Origin: Streptomyces violaceusniger Tu 4113
GTDB lineage: Bacteria > Actinomycetota > Actinomycetes > Streptomycetales > Streptomycetaceae
Length of the DNA: 64,000 nt
Direction of reading: 5' to 3'
NCBI RefSeq assembly: GCF_000147815.2
Contig: NC_015957.1
Location: forward strand, 7,502,001-7,566,000
Shown: positions 21,401 to 33,965 of the stretch, in pieces
Position numbering within the stretch: the stretch's first letter is position 1
Layout of the letters: every line of letters begins with the position of its first letter
Notes under the pieces: generated by a model
Database searches by the model: none
Told to the model about the DNA's origin: nothing
Seen by the model: only the letters and a program-made list of their open reading frames with translations
Position numbers and translations under genes: made by a program

Positions 21401-24400
21401 CCAGCGCGAGCAGCATCTCCTGGACCCGGTCGGGACCGGCCTCCACCAGGTCGAATGTCCGGTAGCCGACGCCCGGATGGTCGGCATTGAGCCCCTCCTG
21501 CGACCGGATGTCGGCCTTGCCCATCTCGATGAACCGGCCACCGCCCGGCATCAGCCGCAACGACGCGTCGATGAAATCACCCGTGAGCGAGTTCAGCACG
21601 ACATCCACACCACGACCACCCGTGGCCCGCGAGAACGCGGCCTCGAAATCCAGCGACCGCGACGACGCCAGATGCCCCTCGTCGAGCCCCCGCGCCCTCA
21701 GCAACCCCCGCTTGCCGTCACTGGCGGTCGAAAAGACCTCAGCACCCAAGTGCCTCGCCAGCTGAATCGCGGCCATACCCACACCACCGGCACCCGCATG
21801 CACCAGAACCCGCTCACCCGCCCGCAACCCGGCCAGCTCCACCAGCGCGTAATACGCCGTCAAAAACGCCGTCGGCACCGAAGCAGCCGTCACGAACGAC
21901 CAGCCCGCCGGAACCGGCACCACCAGCCGACGATCACACACCACCAACGAACCGATCCCACCATCGACGAGACCCATCACCCGGTCACCGACCCGCAGAT
22001 CCGATACCCCAGGACCCACCTCGGCCACCACACCCGCGACATCACTGCCCAGCAGCTCATCCGGATCCGGGTACATCCCCAAGGCGTTGAGCACATCACG
22101 GAAGTTCACACCCGCGGCATGGACCCGGATCCGGACCTCCCCGCTGCCGAGCTCCCGACCCCCCTCCGCGAACGGCACAAGACGCAGATTCTCCAAAGTG
22201 CCCTTCGCCAGCGAGTCCAGGTGCCAGGCATCCGTCTCCGGCACCGCCAGACCCACGTCCGCCCGCGCCAGCCGGGCGGCGTACAGCCTGCCCGCACGGA
22301 CCGCCAGCTGAGGCTCGCCGGTGCCACGCGCGACGGCCAGCAGGCCGGCGGTCATCCCGGTCGCGGCGTCGGTGTCGATCAGCGTGATCCGGCCCGGGTT
22401 CTCCGCCTGCGCCGAGCGCACCAGACCCCGCACCGCGGCGGCGCCCAGGTCCGTGACGGTCTCGTCCGGGCCGACGGCGACCGCGCCCGAGGTCACCACG
22501 ACCAGGTCCCGGTCCCCGGCCTGCCACGTCTGCAACTGCTCCAGCATCCACCGGGTGGATTCATGCGCCCCCTCTATCGGGCTGTCCGCGCCGGACACGG
22601 CGACCACCAGCGGCCCGGACGATTCCGAGGTCACTCGGTCGACGTGTGCGTGCGGCACCGCGCCCGTCAGCCACGTCACGTCCTGGCCGGGACCCGCCAC
22701 GACTCCGGCGGCCACGCCCGCCCAGTAGTCCAGCGCCGGGTCCGGGGTGTCGAGGGGAGCCCACCGCACGGCCAGTACGGTCTCGTCCTGGTCACCGGCC
22801 GCGGCGCTCAGCGCCTGCGGCGTCAGCGGGCGCATCACCAGTGAGCCCAGCGACAGCACCGCTTCGCCGGCCTCGTCGGCCAGCGCGACCGAGAGCGAGT
22901 CCGGCCCTGTCCGGGTGAGGCACGCCCGTACCCGGGTGGCCCCGGAGGCGTGCAGCACCACGTCGCCGAAGCTGAACGGCAGGCGGCCGTACTCCGCGGG
23001 CTCCAAGTCGACGAACGACATGGCGTGCAGCACCGCGTCCAGCAACGCCGGGTGCAACCCGTAGGCACCGGCCCGGCCCGACTGCGGTTCCGGCAGCTCC
23101 ACTTCGGCGAAGACGTGACCGTCGCGGTGCCAGGCCCGGCTCAGGCCCTGGAACGACGGACCATACGCGAAACCCTCGGCGGCAATCCGCTCGTACATCC
23201 CCTCAGTGACCATGGCTTCCGCGCCGGGCGGCGGCCAGACCCCGGCCAGCTCCTCGAACCCGGACACGTCTGCCACCGTCGTGTCCTCGACGACACCGCC
23301 GGCATACCGCAGCCAGGGCTGATCCCCGCCCCCGTCCGGGCGCGCGTACACCGTGACCGGACGCCGACCGTCCTCCGACTCACCCACGACGACCTGGACC
23401 TGAACGCCACCACGCTCGGGGAGCACCAGCGGCGCCTCCACGATCAGCTCACTGACCCGGCCGCACCCGACCGCGTCGGCGGCCTGGACCACCAGCTCCA
23501 CGAAGCCCGTGCCGGGGAAGACCACCGCACCCTGCACGGCGTGGTCGGCCAGCCAGGGCTGCGACCCGGCCGACAACCGCGAGGTGAACACCACCCCGCC
23601 GCCCTCGGGCGAGGACAGCACCGCACCCAGCAGCGGATGCTCCACCGCCTCCAGACCCGCGGCCGCCACGTCGGCCGACGCCATGCCGCCCTCGGGCCAG
23701 TACCGGCTCCGCTGGAACGCATACGTCGGCAGATCCACCAGGCCGGGCGTGGACCCGGCGAACAGCGCCTCCCACGAGACCGGCACACCGTTGGCGAACA
23801 GGTGAGCCAGAGCGTGCAGTACGGCCTGGCTCCCGGTGCGGTCACGGCGCTGGAGGGCCACCGTGGTGACGCCGTCGGCCCCGTTGGTCTCCACCAGTGC
23901 GGCCAGCACCGCGTCCGGGCCCGCCTCGACGAAGGTGTCCACACCCTGCCCGGCCAGCCACGCCAGCCCGTCGGCGAAACGCACCGCGGAGCGCACCTGC
24001 CGCGCCCAGTACTTCGGCGACGACATGTCCTCGGGCTCGCCGGTCAGGTTCGACACCACCGGGATCTGCGGCAGGGAGAACGTCACGTCCGCGATCGCGG
24101 ACGTAAACTCCGCCAGCATCGGCTCCATCAGCACCGAGTGGAAGGCGTGCGAGACCCGCAGCCGGGTCGTCTTCACACCCTGCGCCGTGAAGTGCTCCCC
24201 GACCTCCATGACAGCGGCCCTGGCACCGGAAACCACCACCGACCCCGGCGCGTTGACCGCCGCGACGGAGACACCCTCGGTCAGGTGCGGAAGTACGTCC
24301 TCCTCGGACGCGGCGATGGCCACCATCGCACCACCCGCCGGAAGAGCCTGCATCAGCCGGGCACGCGCAACCACCAGCCGACAGGCGTCCACCAACTCGA

Positions 24401-27400
24401 AGACCCCTGCCACATGGGCGGCGGCCACCTCACCGATCGAGTGCCCCAACAGATAGTCCGGGACCACGCCGAAGGACTGAAGCAGGCGGAACAGCGCCAC
24501 CTCGACCGCGAACAGCGCGGGCTGCGCCCACCCCGTCGCGTTCAGCACCTCGGCATCCTCACCCCAGATCACATCCCGCAGCGGGGACTCCAGGTGCCGG
24601 TCAAGCTCCGCCACCACCTCGTCAAAGGCCGCCGCGAACACCCCCGACTCCCCATACAACCGGCGCCCCATGCCCAGCCGCTGCGCACCCTGACCGGTGA
24701 ACAGCACCGCCACCCGGTGCCCGTTCCTGGCCACACCTCGCGCCACGTTGGGGTCCGGTTCCCCGGCGGCCAGAGTACGCAGCCCGGCCGTCAGCTCGTC
24801 GCGGTCGGCGCCCACGACCACCGCACGGTGGCCGAACAGGGAGCGGGACCGCAGCAGCGAGTACGTCACGCCGGCGACGTCCGGCGTCGCATCCCGCTCC
24901 ACCCGCTCCAGCAGGCGCCCGGCCTGTCCGGTCACGGCGTCGGCGGACCTGCCGGAGACCACCCACACCGTGCCCGTGCCGAGCGCCTTGCCCTGCTCCT
25001 CCCCGGCGTTCTCGCCGGTGGGGCGCTCGTCGCTGTCGGCGGTCTCGTTCTCGGGCGCGGCTTCCAGGATCAGGTGCGCGTTGGTGCCGGACACGCCGAA
25101 GGACGACACCCCGGCGCGGCGCGGATGCCCGGTTTCGGGCCAGGGCTGCTCCTCGGTCAGCAGCCGCACCCGGCCCCGGCCCCAGTCCACGCGGGTGCTC
25201 GGCTCGTCCACGTTCAAGGTGGGTGGCAGCGACCCGTGCCGGATGGCCTGCACCATCTTGATCACGCCGGCCGCGCCGGCCGCGGCCTGCGAGTGGCCGA
25301 TGTTGGACTTCACCGTGCCCAGCCACAGCGGCTGGTCCTCGGGGCGGCCCTGGCCGTAGGTCGACAACAACGCCTGCGCCTCGATCGGGTCGCCCAGCGC
25401 CGTACCGGTGCCGTGCGCCTCGACCACGTCGACCTCGGCCGGAGAGAGCCCGGCGGCCGCCAGCGCCTGCCGGATCACCCGCTGCTGCGACGGACCGTTC
25501 GGCGCCGTCAGACCGTTGGAGGCACCGTCCTGGTTCACCGCGCTGGACCGCACCACGGCCAGCACCCGGTGCCCGTTACGGCGAGCATCCGAAAGACGCT
25601 CCAGAACGACCACTCCGGCGCCCTCGGACCAGCCCGTCCCGTCAGCCGCCTCCGCGAACGCCTTGACGCGGCCGTCAGCCGCCAGGCCGTTCTGGCGGCT
25701 GAACTCCACGAAGCCGGCCGGTTTCACCAGCACGTTCACGCCGCCGGCCAGAGCGAGGGAGCACTCCCCGGACCGCAGCGCCTGACCCGCCAGGTGCATC
25801 GCCACCAGCGACGACGAACACGCCGTGTCCACCGTCACCGCCGGGCCTTCAAGACCCAGGGTGTAGGACAGCCGACCCGAGATGACACTCAGCAGACCAC
25901 TGGTCATACGGTGGCTCTCGGTCTCGGCCAGGCCCTCGATCGCCTCCAGATAACCCGACGAAGCCGCTCCGACGAAGACGCCGGTGGCCGTACCGGTCAG
26001 GGAAGCCGGATCGATCCCGGCGTGCTCGAGGGCCTCCCAGGACACCTCCAGCATCAGCCGCTGCTGCGGATCCATCGCCAGCGCCTCGCGCGGGGATATC
26101 CCGAAGAACCCGGCGTCGAACTCCGCCACCGACTCGACGAAGCCGCCCTCGCCGGTGACCGAGGTACCCGGCCGGTAGCCCGCCGGGTCGTACAACGCCT
26201 CGATGTCCCAGCCCCGGTCGGCCGGGAACGGTGTCATCGCGTCCGTCCCGGTGGCGACCAGATCCCACAGGTCGTCCGGTCCTGTCACCCCGCCCGGATA
26301 GCGGCAGGCCATCCCGACCACGACGATCGGGTCGTCGGTCACCGCCACCGGCACCGGCAGGTCGTGCCGCGCCGTAACGTCACCGAGCTGCTCGGCGAGG
26401 TAGCCGGCCAGCCGGGCCGCGTTCGGATAGTCGAAGACCAGGGTGGCCGGCAACGCCAGCCCGGTCGCCGTCTTCAGCCGGTTCCGCAGCTCGACCGCGG
26501 TCACCGAGTCGAAGCCGATCTCCCGGAACGCCTGCCCGGACTCGATGTCGTCACCGCCGGCATAACCGAGGACGGCGGCGGCGTGCTCGCGGACCAGGGC
26601 GGTGAGGTGCTCGCGCAGCTCGGCCACGGACATGGCCGCGACCCGGTCGGCGAAGCCGGTGCCGTCGGTGCCGGCGAGTTCGACAGCGGCCGGGACCGCC
26701 TCCGGGAGCAGGGCGAACAGGCGGCTGGGGCGGGCCAGGGTGAACGCCGGGACAAACTTGGCCCAGTCCATGTCGGAGACGGTGACCGTGGTCTCGTCGT
26801 CCTCAAGGACGCGCTGCATGGCCGTAATCGCGAGGTCGGGCTGCATGGTGAGCACGCCCATCCGCCGCAGATGATTCCCGAAAGCGGCGTCCAGCTCGGT
26901 CATGCCCGGCGCGGCCCAGCCGCCCCAGGCTATGGAGGTGGCGGTACGACCGCGCGCCCGCCGGTATTCGGCCAGGCTGTCCAGGCAGGCGTTGCCCGCC
27001 GCGTACCCGCCCTGGCCGCCACCGCCCCACGAGGCCGCGCCCGAGGAGAACAGCACGAACGCGTCCAGCTCCAGGTCGGCGGTCAGCTCGTCCAGCAGCA
27101 GCGCGCCGCCGGCCTTGACCCGCAGCTCGCCCGCCAGCTGGCCGGGCGTCAAGGACTCCACCGGCGTCAGTACGCCGCCCACTCCCGCGGCGTGCATCAC
27201 AGTTCGCAGCGGCAGGTCGTCCGGTATCGCGTCGACTATGGCGGCCAGCGCCTCGCGGTCGGCGACGTCGCAGGCGTGCACGCTCACCCGCGCTCCGGCC
27301 TGCTCCAGCTCGGCCCGCAGTTCAGCCGCGCCCGGGGCGTCCGGGCCGCGGCGCGACAGCAGCACCAGATGCTCGGCGCCCCGGTCCACCAGCCACCGGG

Positions 27401-30400
27401 CCACGTACCCGCCGATGCCGCCGGTGCCGCCGGTGATCAACGCGGTCCCGCTGGTCCTCCAGGGCTCACCGGTGCCCCGGGACGGGGCGCGCACCAGACG
27501 ACGGGCCACGACACCGGAGGCGCGCACCGCGAGCTGATCCTCGCCGTGGGCCGCCGACAGCACACCCGCGAGCCGCTTGAGAGCCGCCGGGTCGGGGTTC
27601 TCGGGCAGGTCGATCAGACCGCCCCACAGGCCGGGCAGCTCCAGGGCCGCGACCCGACCCAGTCCCCAGATCCCGCCCTGCCATACCCCGCTGACCTGCT
27701 CGCCCCAACGGGTCGACACCGCGGCGCGGGTGAGCACCCACAAGGGCGCGGTCGACCCGGACTCCCGCAGCGCCTGGACCATGCGCAGAGTCGCCGCCAC
27801 CCCGGCCTCGCCGGTAGGGGGCAGCCACACGAGACCGGCGCAGTCCGCGCCGGCAAGCCGCTCCGCATGCACGTCGTCCAGCTCGATGACGGCCGTATCC
27901 GGGCCCAGCGCTTCGACGACACCGGTGCTCCACGGATCGTCGCCGGAGTCCGCGACCACCAGCCAGCGGCCCGCCGGCGGGCCCTGCCGCAGGCCGTCGA
28001 GCGGGATCCAGGACTGGCGGTACGACCAGTCGTCGGCGGCTGCCGCCCGCAGACGGCGCTCACGCCAGTTCAGAAGGGCCGGGACGACATCCGAGACCAC
28101 CTCGTCGTCGACACCCAGCGACCGGGCCAACTCCCCGCTCTCGACCGACTCCCAGAACAGGGCGTCCACCGGGTCACGGCCCGGCGCCCGCTCCGGGACG
28201 GCCGCCGGCCAGTACCGGCTCCGCTGGAACGCATACGTCGGCAGATCGACCCGTCGCGGCGACCGCCCAGCGAACAGGCCGTCCCAGACGATGGGCACGC
28301 CGTGCACGAACAGCTCGGCCGCGGAGGCCAGCATCCGGACCGGCCCGCCCTCGTTACGGCGCAACGTCCCGGTGACCACCGCTTCGGCGGCAAGGCCGGG
28401 GTAATGCGTGTCGAGGGTGTCCTGCAGCGGCATGGTCAGTACCGGATGGGGGCTGATCTCGACGAACACCGAGTACCCGGCCTCCACCAGGGCACGGTTG
28501 GCATCCTCGAAAAGCACCGTCTGACGCAGATTGCGATACCAGTAACCGGCATCCAGCTCACCGGTGTCGATCAGCCCAGCCGTCACCGTCGAATACATCG
28601 GCACCGAACCCGACACCGGAGTCACGGCAGCCACATCCCTCGCCAGCCGCTGCTCGACCCGCTCGACCACCGCCGAATGCGAGGCATAATCCACCGGCAC
28701 CCGCCGAGCCTGCACCCCAACACCCTCGCAATGAGCAACAAGCTCATCAAGCGCGAGGGACACACCCGAAACCACCACCGAACCAGGACCATTGACCGCC
28801 GCCACCGACAGCCCATCACCCCAGCGGCCGATCAACTCCCGCGCCCGCTCCACCGGCAACGACACCGCGACCATACCGCCGTCCCCCACCAGCACCTCAG
28901 CAATCGCCCGACTGCGCAACGCGACAACCCGCGCACCATCGGACAACGACAACCCACCCGCCACCACAGCCGCGGCGATCTCACCCTGCGAGTGACCCAC
29001 CACCGCCGCGGGCCGGACCCCCAGCGACTGCCAGACACGCGCCAATGACACCATCACCGCCCACAAAGCAGGCTGCACCACATCGACACGCGCCAGCATC
29101 TCCCGGTCATCCAGGGCATCCAACAGCGACCAGTCGACAAACTCACCCAACGCATCGCCACACTCAGCAAGCGCATCAGCGAACACCGGATAAGACTTCC
29201 GCAGTTCACCCGCCATCCCGACCCACTGCGCACCCTGCCCCGGAAAGACGAACACCACTTGACGACCGGGCCCGGCGAAACCCTCGGCCACGCCGACGGC
29301 CGGCTCTCCGGCAGCCAGAGCGCGCAGCCCGGCGGTCAGCTCATCACGGCCGGCACCCACCACCACCGCACGATGATCGAAAAGCGACCGGGACCCCAGC
29401 AGCGACCACGCCACATCCGCGGCGTTCAACCCGGATTCCCGCTCCACCCGCTCCAGCAGCCGCCCGGCCTGCCCGGCCACCGCCGCGGCCGACCGGCCCG
29501 ACACCACCCACGGAACAACACCACCGACGACGCCGGCGCCACTGTCCGAAGCGTCCTGCGCGGCGGGGCCGTCCTCGGCCAGGGAGGCAGCTTCCAGAAT
29601 CAGGTGCGCATTGGTGCCCGACACCCCGAAGGACGACACCCCGGCCCGGCGCGGATGCCCGGTCTCCGGCCAGGGCTGCTCCTCGGTCAGCAGCCGCACC
29701 CGGCCCCGGCCCCAGTCCACGCGGGTGCTCGGCTCGTCCACATGCAAGGTCCGCGGCAGCGTGCCGTACCGCATCGCCTGGACCATCTTGATCACACCCG
29801 CGACACCCGCCGCCGCCTGCGAGTGACCGATGTTCGACTTCAACGACCCCAGCCACAGCGGCTGATCCCCGGACCGGCCCTGACCATAGACCGACAACAA
29901 CGCCTGCGCCTCGATCGGGTCGCCCAGCGCCGTACCGGTGCCGTGCGCCTCGACCACGTCGACCTCGGCCGGAGAGAGCCCGGCGGCCGCCAGCGCCTGC
30001 CGGATCACCCGCTGCTGCGACGGACCGTTCGGCGCCGTCAGACCGTTGGAGGCACCGTCCTGGTTCACCGCGCTGGACCGCACCACGGCCAGCACCCGGT
30101 GCCCGTTACGGCGAGCATCCGAAAGACGCTCCAGAACGACCACTCCGGCGCCCTCGGACCAGCCCGTCCCGTCAGCGCCCTCCGCGAACGCCTTGCACCG
30201 GCCATCAGGCGCCAGGCCGCCCTGCCGGCTGAACTCCACGAAACTGCTCGGGGTCGCCATCACGGTCACCCCGCCGGCCAGGGCGAGGGAGCACTCCCCA
30301 GACCGCAGCGCCTGACCCGCCCAGTGCATCGCCACCAGCGACGACGAACACGCCGTGTCCACCGTCACCGCCGGGCCTTCAAGACCCAGCACGTACGACA

Positions 30401-30962
30401 CCCGGCCGGAGGCGACGGCACCGTTGGCGCCGAGACCGGCCGACCCGGTGGCCTCCGGCGAATCCGGCTGATCGCAGGCCGGATAGTCGTGGTACATCAG
30501 GCCGGTGAACACCCCGGTCGACGAGCCGGCGAGCGCGCGCGGGTCGATGCCGGCATGTTCCAGGGCCTCCCAGGACACCTCCAGCATCAGCCGCTGCTGC
30601 GGATCCATCGCCAGCGCCTCGCGCGGGGATATCCCGAAGAACCCGGCGTCGAACTCCGCGGCGGCGGTCAGGAAGCCGCCCTCGCGCGTGAGCGACGTGT
30701 TGGGCCGGTCCCCCGCCGGGTCGTACAGCGCGTCGACATCCCAGCCGCGGTCCGCCGGGAAAGCCGACACCGCATCGGTGCCCGAGGCCACCAGATTCCA
30801 CAGATCGTCCGGGCCCGCCACCCCGCCCGGGTAACGGCATGCCATGCCCACAATGGCGAGCGGTTCTCTGGATTTCGATTCGAGCTCCGAGAGCCGGTTG
30901 CGGGCACGCTTGAGCTCTGAAGTCACTTTCTTCAGATACTCGAAGGACTTGTCGTCACTCAT
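15447..30962 (-). CDS. Type I modular polyketide synthase, three extension modules, docking domains at both ends
   Basis: A 5171-aa PKS subunit. Residues 1-32 form a charged helix ([20 protein letters not shown]), an N-terminal docking type, so a separate upstream subunit is expected. Module 1: KS (about 30866-29590) with TACSSS, hence a condensing KS and not KSQ; AT (29260-28350) with YASH, methylmalonyl; A-type KR (28130-26920); ACP (26620-26380, GFDSV). Module 2: KS (26335-25060); AT (24720-23830) with HAFH, malonyl; DH (23650-22800) with HxxxGxxxxP intact; ER (22190-21260); B-type KR (21255-20720); ACP (20420-20190). Module 3: KS (20140-18860); malonyl AT (18560-17680); A-type KR (17480-16220); ACP (15900-15730). 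The C-terminus has [13 protein letters not shown], a docking tail that may pair with the N-terminus of the next PKS gene 28 bp downstream. Start 30962 is preceded by GGGAG at good spacing; an in-frame ATG at 31061 is less likely. Confidence 0.96.
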   Translation of the reverse strand: MSDDKSFEYLKKVTSELKRARNRLSELESKSREPLAIVGMACRYPGGVAGPDDLWNLVASGTDAVSAFPADRGWDVDALYDPAGDRPNTSLTREGGFLTAAAEFDAGFFGISPREALAMDPQQRLMLEVSWEALEHAGIDPRALAGSSTGVFTGLMYHDYPACDQPDSPEATGSAGLGANGAVASGRVSYVLGLEGPAVTVDTACSSSLVAMHWAGQALRSGECSLALAGGVTVMATPSSFVEFSRQGGLAPDGRCKAFAEGADGTGWSEGAGVVVLERLSDARRNGHRVLAVVRSSAVNQDGASNGLTAPNGPSQQRVIRQALAAAGLSPAEVDVVEAHGTGTALGDPIEAQALLSVYGQGRSGDQPLWLGSLKSNIGHSQAAAGVAGVIKMVQAMRYGTLPRTLHVDEPSTRVDWGRGRVRLLTEEQPWPETGHPRRAGVSSFGVSGTNAHLILEAASLAEDGPAAQDASDSGAGVVGGVVPWVVSGRSAAAVAGQAGRLLERVERESGLNAADVAWSLLGSRSLFDHRAVVVGAGRDELTAGLRALAAGEPAVGVAEGFAGPGRQVVFVFPGQGAQWVGMAGELRKSYPVFADALAECGDALGEFVDWSLLDALDDREMLARVDVVQPALWAVMVSLARVWQSLGVRPAAVVGHSQGEIAAAVVAGGLSLSDGARVVALRSRAIAEVLVGDGGMVAVSLPVERARELIGRWGDGLSVAAVNGPGSVVVSGVSLALDELVAHCEGVGVQARRVPVDYASHSAVVERVEQRLARDVAAVTPVSGSVPMYSTVTAGLIDTGELDAGYWYRNLRQTVLFEDANRALVEAGYSVFVEISPHPVLTMPLQDTLDTHYPGLAAEAVVTGTLRRNEGGPVRMLASAAELFVHGVPIVWDGLFAGRSPRRVDLPTYAFQRSRYWPAAVPERAPGRDPVDALFWESVESGELARSLGVDDEVVSDVVPALLNWRERRLRAAAADDWSYRQSWIPLDGLRQGPPAGRWLVVADSGDDPWSTGVVEALGPDTAVIELDDVHAERLAGADCAGLVWLPPTGEAGVAATLRMVQALRESGSTAPLWVLTRAAVSTRWGEQVSGVWQGGIWGLGRVAALELPGLWGGLIDLPENPDPAALKRLAGVLSAAHGEDQLAVRASGVVARRLVRAPSRGTGEPWRTSGTALITGGTGGIGGYVARWLVDRGAEHLVLLSRRGPDAPGAAELRAELEQAGARVSVHACDVADREALAAIVDAIPDDLPLRTVMHAAGVGGVLTPVESLTPGQLAGELRVKAGGALLLDELTADLELDAFVLFSSGAASWGGGGQGGYAAGNACLDSLAEYRRARGRTATSIAWGGWAAPGMTELDAAFGNHLRRMGVLTMQPDLAITAMQRVLEDDETTVTVSDMDWAKFVPAFTLARPSRLFALLPEAVPAAVELAGTDGTGFADRVAAMSVAELREHLTALVREHAAAVLGYAGGDDIESGQAFREIGFDSVTAVELRNRLKTATGLALPATLVFDYPNAARLAGYLAEQLGDVTARHDLPVPVAVTDDPIVVVGMACRYPGGVTGPDDLWDLVATGTDAMTPFPADRGWDIEALYDPAGYRPGTSVTGEGGFVESVAEFDAGFFGISPREALAMDPQQRLMLEVSWEALEHAGIDPASLTGTATGVFVGAASSGYLEAIEGLAETESHRMTSGLLSVISGRLSYTLGLEGPAVTVDTACSSSLVAMHLAGQALRSGECSLALAGGVNVLVKPAGFVEFSRQNGLAADGRVKAFAEAADGTGWSEGAGVVVLERLSDARRNGHRVLAVVRSSAVNQDGASNGLTAPNGPSQQRVIRQALAAAGLSPAEVDVVEAHGTGTALGDPIEAQALLSTYGQGRPEDQPLWLGTVKSNIGHSQAAAGAAGVIKMVQAIRHGSLPPTLNVDEPSTRVDWGRGRVRLLTEEQPWPETGHPRRAGVSSFGVSGTNAHLILEAAPENETADSDERPTGENAGEEQGKALGTGTVWVVSGRSADAVTGQAGRLLERVERDATPDVAGVTYSLLRSRSLFGHRAVVVGADRDELTAGLRTLAAGEPDPNVARGVARNGHRVAVLFTGQGAQRLGMGRRLYGESGVFAAAFDEVVAELDRHLESPLRDVIWGEDAEVLNATGWAQPALFAVEVALFRLLQSFGVVPDYLLGHSIGEVAAAHVAGVFELVDACRLVVARARLMQALPAGGAMVAIAASEEDVLPHLTEGVSVAAVNAPGSVVVSGARAAVMEVGEHFTAQGVKTTRLRVSHAFHSVLMEPMLAEFTSAIADVTFSLPQIPVVSNLTGEPEDMSSPKYWARQVRSAVRFADGLAWLAGQGVDTFVEAGPDAVLAALVETNGADGVTTVALQRRDRTGSQAVLHALAHLFANGVPVSWEALFAGSTPGLVDLPTYAFQRSRYWPEGGMASADVAAAGLEAVEHPLLGAVLSSPEGGGVVFTSRLSAGSQPWLADHAVQGAVVFPGTGFVELVVQAADAVGCGRVSELIVEAPLVLPERGGVQVQVVVGESEDGRRPVTVYARPDGGGDQPWLRYAGGVVEDTTVADVSGFEELAGVWPPPGAEAMVTEGMYERIAAEGFAYGPSFQGLSRAWHRDGHVFAEVELPEPQSGRAGAYGLHPALLDAVLHAMSFVDLEPAEYGRLPFSFGDVVLHASGATRVRACLTRTGPDSLSVALADEAGEAVLSLGSLVMRPLTPQALSAAAGDQDETVLAVRWAPLDTPDPALDYWAGVAAGVVAGPGQDVTWLTGAVPHAHVDRVTSESSGPLVVAVSGADSPIEGAHESTRWMLEQLQTWQAGDRDLVVVTSGAVAVGPDETVTDLGAAAVRGLVRSAQAENPGRITLIDTDAATGMTAGLLAVARGTGEPQLAVRAGRLYAARLARADVGLAVPETDAWHLDSLAKGTLENLRLVPFAEGGRELGSGEVRIRVHAAGVNFRDVLNALGMYPDPDELLGSDVAGVVAEVGPGVSDLRVGDRVMGLVDGGIGSLVVCDRRLVVPVPAGWSFVTAASVPTAFLTAYYALVELAGLRAGERVLVHAGAGGVGMAAIQLARHLGAEVFSTASDGKRGLLRARGLDEGHLASSRSLDFEAAFSRATGGRGVDVVLNSLTGDFIDASLRLMPGGGRFIEMGKADIRSQEGLNADHPGVGYRTFDLVEAGPDRVQEMLLALVGLFEAGVLEPLPTVEWDVRQAPEAFRYMSQARHVGKIVLRVRQRLMGEGTVLVTGGTGGLGGEVARHLVMVHGVRDLVLVSRRGSAAPGAGELVAELSGEGARVRVAACDVSDREALAGVLAEIPAECPLTGVVHTAGVVDDGVISSLTADRLAPVLAPKVDAAWHLHELTRGLDLSLFAVFSSMSGLIGSPGQGNYAAGNVFLDALVARRRHEGLPGVSMAWGPWTPEVGLTGTLSEADLCRMRSSGMPPLSVAQGMRLFDRAVLADIPVVALTRMDASVLRGQADLPVMLRTLVGARPRRAVAGDRQQSGGLARQLAGLTVQQRDQHLFALVRDHVAVVLGHQSGEQVDPGQAFREIGFDSLTAVELRNRLQTATGLSLPATLVFDYPNATRLVGHLAERFGDATESATRQELPALVSVTDDPVVVVGMACRYPGGVESPDDLWNLVTTGTDAMTPFPADRGWDVDGLYDPTGSRPNTAVASEGGFLTAAADFDAGFFGISPREAVAMDPQQRLILEVAWEALEHAGIDPTVLGGTPAGVFVGSYHSGYGDLVAQAGGDAQAQLLTGGQQSVLSGRVSYVLGLEGPAVTVDTACSSSLVAMHLAGQSLRAGESSLALAGGVTVMATPGTFVEFSRQGGLAADGRCKAFAESADGTGWSEGAGIMVLERLSDARRNGHRVLAVMRSSAVNQDGASNGLTAPNGPSQQRVIRQALAAAGLSPTDVDAVEAHGTGTTLGDPIEAQAVLATYGQDRPEDRPLFLGAIKSNLGHTQAAAGVAGVIKMVLAMRHGVLPRTLHVDEPSTHVDWSQGRVRLLTQEQPWPETGRPRRAGVSSFGISGTNAHVILEAVPAVEPEVEAGGDGGSVWVVSARSEQALRGQAERLVSAVESLDPVGVGAALLSRSLFDHRAVVVGADRDELRAGLRAVAAGEPVANAVEGVARPGGRVAVLFAGQGAQRLGMGRRLYGESGVFAAAFDEVVAELDRHLESPLRDVIWGEDAEVLNATGWAQPALFAVEVALFRLLQSFGVVPDYLLGHSIGEVAAAHVAGVFELVDACRLVVARARLMQALPAGGAMVAIAAPEEEVLPYLSEDVSIAAVNAPGSVVVSGARAAVMEVGEHFTAQGVKTTRLRVSHAFHSVLMEPMLDDFMAEIADVSFSLPQIPVVSNLTGEPADMSSPGYWARQVRSAVRFADGLAWLAGQGVDTFVDAGPDGVVAGLARTDAAGAVAVALMRKDRDGLRTALVAAGDLFVRGVPVVWDELFGGRKPGRVDLPTYAFQRRRYWPAAVAESEQVTSRDPLDAMFWESVEGGQLARSLGVDDDVVSGVAPALLDWRERRRREMTADHWRYRQRWVPVDGIPQDATAGRRLVIVPTGDDPWVSAVVAALGTDITVLEADAADTDRVAAEGVGCTAVVWLPPAEEAGIAATLRLVQAVRESELAAPLWVLTRRAVAARPGDQVDGVWHGGVWGLGRVAALELPGLWGGLVDLPEDLDQTVTAHLSGVLSADHGEDQLAIRSSGVLARRLVHATGRDGAGEPWRTSGTALITGGTGGIGGYVARWLVDRGAEHVVLLSRRGAEAPGTVDLRAELEDAGARVTMLAGDVADRSVMTEALAGVPADLPLRTVVHAAGVGNAFTPVESMTPDQLAGELRVKAGGALLLDELTADLELDAFVLFSSGAASWGGSGQGGYAAGNACLDSLAEYRRALGRTATSVAWGTWAEAGMAADSSEGHGLQRLGVSAMAPDLAVTALQRVVEDDETTVTVTDMDWGTFAPAFTLARPSNLFALLPEAAPAPEAAGEDEGPELAHRMAALPAEERREHLMTLVREHTAAVLGHDSAKDVDPAQAFRDAGFDSLAAVELRNRLQKITGLALPATLVFDYPSPNKLVDHLAEELGGDEAVAAGLQELKERLQAFAADPAVRDDLEAMLRQVLATAEGTNGYDSSPAAQRDDIDAASDDELFSMVDQETSWMSDSSSTADHE
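17775..18545. repeat. Near-identical malonyl-AT DNA shared by modules 3 and 2
   Basis: The stretch matches 23928-24698 at a constant offset of 6153 with few differences. Both copies encode the central malonyl-specific AT (GHSIGE to HAFH). Confidence 0.8.
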
Positions 30963-31744
30963 TATCGCTCCCACGGCCCCGAGCTGGTGGACGTCCGATA
31001 CAGGGTCGGCATATCTGAGAAATGGAAGATACCAGCAACCGCAACCGATTAATTCAGGCATACACAGCGCCCCATTTCCAGCGAGGCTATCTGCGCCCCA
31101 ACCGCCCCGGGCCCCCTATCGGCCCCCTAAAGCTCCAGCCGCAGATGATGAACCCGACATGTTTTCGGGTCGTTCGCCATCGGTAGCGGCCATCGCGGGC
31201 CCCGGACTTGGCCGCGTCACCCCCACAGAGACCGGCGGAGCCGGTTACGCGGGGGCCGTGGATCGGCGGCCCGGCGCGCCAGGACACCGCCGCGCGATGT
31301 CCGCACAGGCAATACGGCTCCCGGCGCACGCCACGAAGACCGGCACCGCAGCCGGCCCCGAAGGCGGCCGAAGCTACCCTCAGACATGACCGAAGCTACC
31401 TTCAGAGGCGGCAGACGACCGTCGGCAGATGCCGTCTGAGCTGCCTCGGAGCGCGACCGAGGGGGACCGAGGGGGTAAGGGGTAAATCCCGGACTAGGGG
31501 TGAACCTCGACAGCCGGTTAGGGGTCCCGGCCGACGAGCCGGACACGCCGCCATCGGCCGTCATCGTCGCCAGAAGCCTGCGTCCGGGGCCGTCGCGGAC
31601 CCGGCTCCGGACGGAGAAAAACCCGTCGGCCGACCGGGCTCGCTTACCGGTAGTTCGTTAAATCCGGTGGTGGCGTGGGTTGACGACAGGTCGGGTTGGT
31701 CGTAGGCCGGTGGTAGGAGTGAACTGTCTTGCTGGGAGCTGGAG
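30963..31744. promoter_or_regulatory. Probable control region of the PKS operon; no gene seen
   Basis: About 780 bp without a credible gene. Notable content: a 17-bp sequence CCGAAGCTACCYTCAGA present twice at 31368-31384 and 31390-31406, 22 bp start to start; and AGGGGT motifs at 31477-31483, 31495-31501 and 31519-31525. The first repeat contains the partial dyad GAAG-CTAC-CTTC. These could be regulator sites for the PKS operon, about 410 bp from its start codon, but no clear sigma-factor promoter was identified. Confidence 0.4.
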
Positions 31745-32064
31745 ATGACTGCTCGCCGTCCGTGTCCGCCTGCGCCGGGTCCGTTGGAGGAGTACGCGTC
31801 CCGGGCCGACCTCACTTCAGCCTGGCCCAGCGGCGGGGGTTTCGCGAGTACCTCACCGGGCTGCTGGCGCCGCGGGAGCGGAACAAGACGATCACTTGCC
31901 TGGCAGGGGCGGAGCCGGTGGCGGGTGCGGGGATGCCGGGGGTGCAGCGGCTGCAGTTCTTCCTGTCCGAGTCGCCCTGGGAGGCCGAGCTGGTCAACGA
32001 CCGGCGGCTTGAGCTGCTGCGCGAGGAGCTGGCGACGGCTCCGCACGACGGCGGGGTCTGCCCG
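31745..32064 (+). pseudogene. IS701-family transposase, N-terminal fragment, frameshifted
   Basis: The start (MTARRPCPPAPGPLEEYASR) and the following frame (LAQRRGFREYLTGLLAPRER, then LQFFLSES and RLELLREELATAPHDGGV) together match the usual N-terminus of actinobacterial IS701 transposases, but they are in different frames, so an indel lies near 31800-31815. The match stops exactly where the inverted repeat of the IS1182-type element begins (32059), and the catalytic part is not found on the other side of that element. Confidence 0.75.
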
Positions 32065-33909
32065 ATCCTGTTGCCCATTGTGGTGTTATGCGGTGAGGGT
32101 GTGCTCGAGTCGGGTGAGGTGGCTGGTGCGGGTGCGGTCCAGGGGGCGGTCGTTCCACCAGGCGTTCAGGCGGATCAGGTTGAGTGCGACGGCGGAGTAG
32201 ATGTGTTCGAGATGGGTCTTCGCCAGGCCTCGGTAGCGAGCGCGGCGTGTGCCGGTGACGGTGATGGCTTGCCGGATGGTGCCCTCGATGCCGGAGCGTA
32301 AGGCGTATTCGGTGTTCCAGTCCTCGGTCTTCTGCTGGGTGCGGGCGTGCCGGAGTGCCTCAGTCATCTGCCGGGGGTGGAGGGAGAGTTGGCGGCGGTT
32401 CTTCTTGGCGGTGGTGCACTGGGGTTTGAAGGGGCAGGGGATGCAGTCGAGGGCGGCGAAGCTGACCACGGTCTTGGGGATACCTTCACTTACGACGGGA
32501 TTCCAGGTGGTGCTGGTATGCCCGGCGGGGCAGGTGGCCTTCTCGGTTTCCCAGTCGATGGTGAAGTCGGTGGCGGCGAAGCCCGTCTGGGCTTTGGCCT
32601 GCGGGGAGGTGTCGAGCAGGACCGGTGTGATCAGTGCGATGCCGTAGGTCTTCACTGAGCCGTGGATGAGTTCGGCGGTGGCGTAGCCGGAGTCGAGATA
32701 GTGCTCATCGGGCAGCAGTCCGCGTTGCTGGAGACGGTGGTGGACTGCGGGGAGAGTCTTGCTGTCCGGCACTGTGGAGCTGGTGGTGGCGATGTTCGTG
32801 ATCAGGTTCGGGCGTGTGCGTGCTGCTTCGGGGGCGGAGGTGCAGGTTTCGCTGATGTGAAGCTTGTAGCCGTTCCAGAAGATGTCGCGTTTGGCGGACC
32901 AGCGGGCGTCGGTGTCATAGGGCGAGGACATCCGTAGGTGGCCGGGCGGGCGGCCGTCACCGCCCTCGTCAGTCTTCTCCCGCCGCTTGACGACCTCGCG
33001 GCCGCCTCGGGTGGTGGTGCGGGTGTAGTTCTGCAGCAGTACACACCGCAGGACCTGCACCGCGGGGAGCTCGCGCAGCCAGACCGGGGAGGTGGAGTGG
33101 TAGACCCCGCCCAGCAGGGCGAAGCCGTCCCGGGCGAAGTCCACGGCCAGTTTCTGCTGCTTGGTCCGGGAGGTGGGCAGGCGCCAGCTGTCCACCCGTG
33201 GTCCGTACCGCTTGCTCCATGAGGTCACGTCCACTGTCTGTGCGACCCAGTCCGGTTCCGCGCAGGTCAGCGCTTCCAGTGCGGCGCGAACCGCTTCCCC
33301 GGCCAGCTCCAGCCGGTTCAGGTCGCGCACCGCCGCGGTCACGTGGGTGGAGTCCGTGCGCTGCTTGCCTCCCGCGGCCAGCAGGCCTTGTTCGACCAGC
33401 CTGGCCACCAACAAGTCCAGCACCTTCTCTTCCAGGCCATGGGCGGCGACCCGGGTACGGAACTGGGACAGGACACTGAAATCGAAGCCGGGATCCTCCA
33501 GGCCCAGTCCGAGCGCGTAGGACCACGAGAGTTTGTCCCGCACCGCCTCGGCAGCCTGCCGGTCGGTCAGGTTCTCGGCCATCTGCAGCACCGTGACCAG
33601 CGCCAAGCGGCCCGGTGACCAGCCACGCGGCCCCGTCACCGCGAACGCTTCCGCGAACTCGGCATCCGCGAACAACTCACCGAGCCGATCACGCACCACG
33701 ACCGGCAGCGGCACCTGACGTCCCCGGTACTTTGCCCGCACCGCCCGAGCCACCTCCGGCGCCGGCTCCGGCCACGACTGCGGCTCCATCGACACGGAAC
33801 CCCTCCCGCTCCGTGACCGGGAACGAAAAGGACCGGCCACCAGACCAGCCTGCCGCAACGATCAACACCCCGACCAGCACAAACAGTAAATGGGCAACAG
33901 GATCGGGCA
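32059..33909 (-). mobile_element. Complete IS1182-type insertion sequence (1851 bp)
   Basis: Perfect 21-bp terminal inverted repeats at 32059-32079 and 33889-33909 (core GATCCTGTTGCCCATT) flank one transposase gene. No target duplication was obvious. The left end sits inside an IS701-type fragment. The first 148 bp of its 5' end recur without visible change, in opposite orientation, at 50977-51124. Confidence 0.9.
32086..33789 (-). CDS. IS1182-family transposase
   Basis: A 567-aa DDE transposase. The N-terminal block has RGWSPGRLALVTVLQMAENL and DRQAAEAVRDKLSWSYALGL, typical of IS1182 proteins, followed by the GKQRTDSTHV aspartate motif, LDSGYA and a C-terminal transposase segment (SGIEGTIRQA, RYRGLAKTHLEH). 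A frame start exists at 33858, but the ATG at 33789 (MEPQSWPEP) fits the usual N-terminus of the family better. It appears intact and is bracketed by matched inverted repeats, so the element may still be active. The same coding start is present in a truncated copy at 51028. Confidence 0.9.
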   Translation of the reverse strand: MEPQSWPEPAPEVARAVRAKYRGRQVPLPVVVRDRLGELFADAEFAEAFAVTGPRGWSPGRLALVTVLQMAENLTDRQAAEAVRDKLSWSYALGLGLEDPGFDFSVLSQFRTRVAAHGLEEKVLDLLVARLVEQGLLAAGGKQRTDSTHVTAAVRDLNRLELAGEAVRAALEALTCAEPDWVAQTVDVTSWSKRYGPRVDSWRLPTSRTKQQKLAVDFARDGFALLGGVYHSTSPVWLRELPAVQVLRCVLLQNYTRTTTRGGREVVKRREKTDEGGDGRPPGHLRMSSPYDTDARWSAKRDIFWNGYKLHISETCTSAPEAARTRPNLITNIATTSSTVPDSKTLPAVHHRLQQRGLLPDEHYLDSGYATAELIHGSVKTYGIALITPVLLDTSPQAKAQTGFAATDFTIDWETEKATCPAGHTSTTWNPVVSEGIPKTVVSFAALDCIPCPFKPQCTTAKKNRRQLSLHPRQMTEALRHARTQQKTEDWNTEYALRSGIEGTIRQAITVTGTRRARYRGLAKTHLEHIYSAVALNLIRLNAWWNDRPLDRTRTSHLTRLEHTLTA

Positions 33910-33965
33910 ATCCCTGATCACCTGCAGAGTCGGCTGAGCGCTGGATCGGTTCCTCGACGATCGTG

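Noticed and set aside
22950..29048. A 2032-codon open frame on the plus strand opposite the PKS genes
   Set aside because: It is antisense to well-defined KS, AT, DH and ACP domains, has the arginine/histidine/glycine-rich composition of GC-bias frames, and shows no recognisable domain. The same holds for the long plus-strand frames at 9323-11812 and 20760-22844.
30166..30866. First KS of the upstream PKS gene as a KSQ loading domain
   Set aside because: The active-site motif is TACSSS with the condensing cysteine, and a docking helix precedes it, so this is an extension module.
31087..31705. Short open frames in the region between the PKS genes and the IS701 fragment
   Set aside because: They overlap on both strands, have no plausible ribosome sites and show only biased composition with no recognisable motif.
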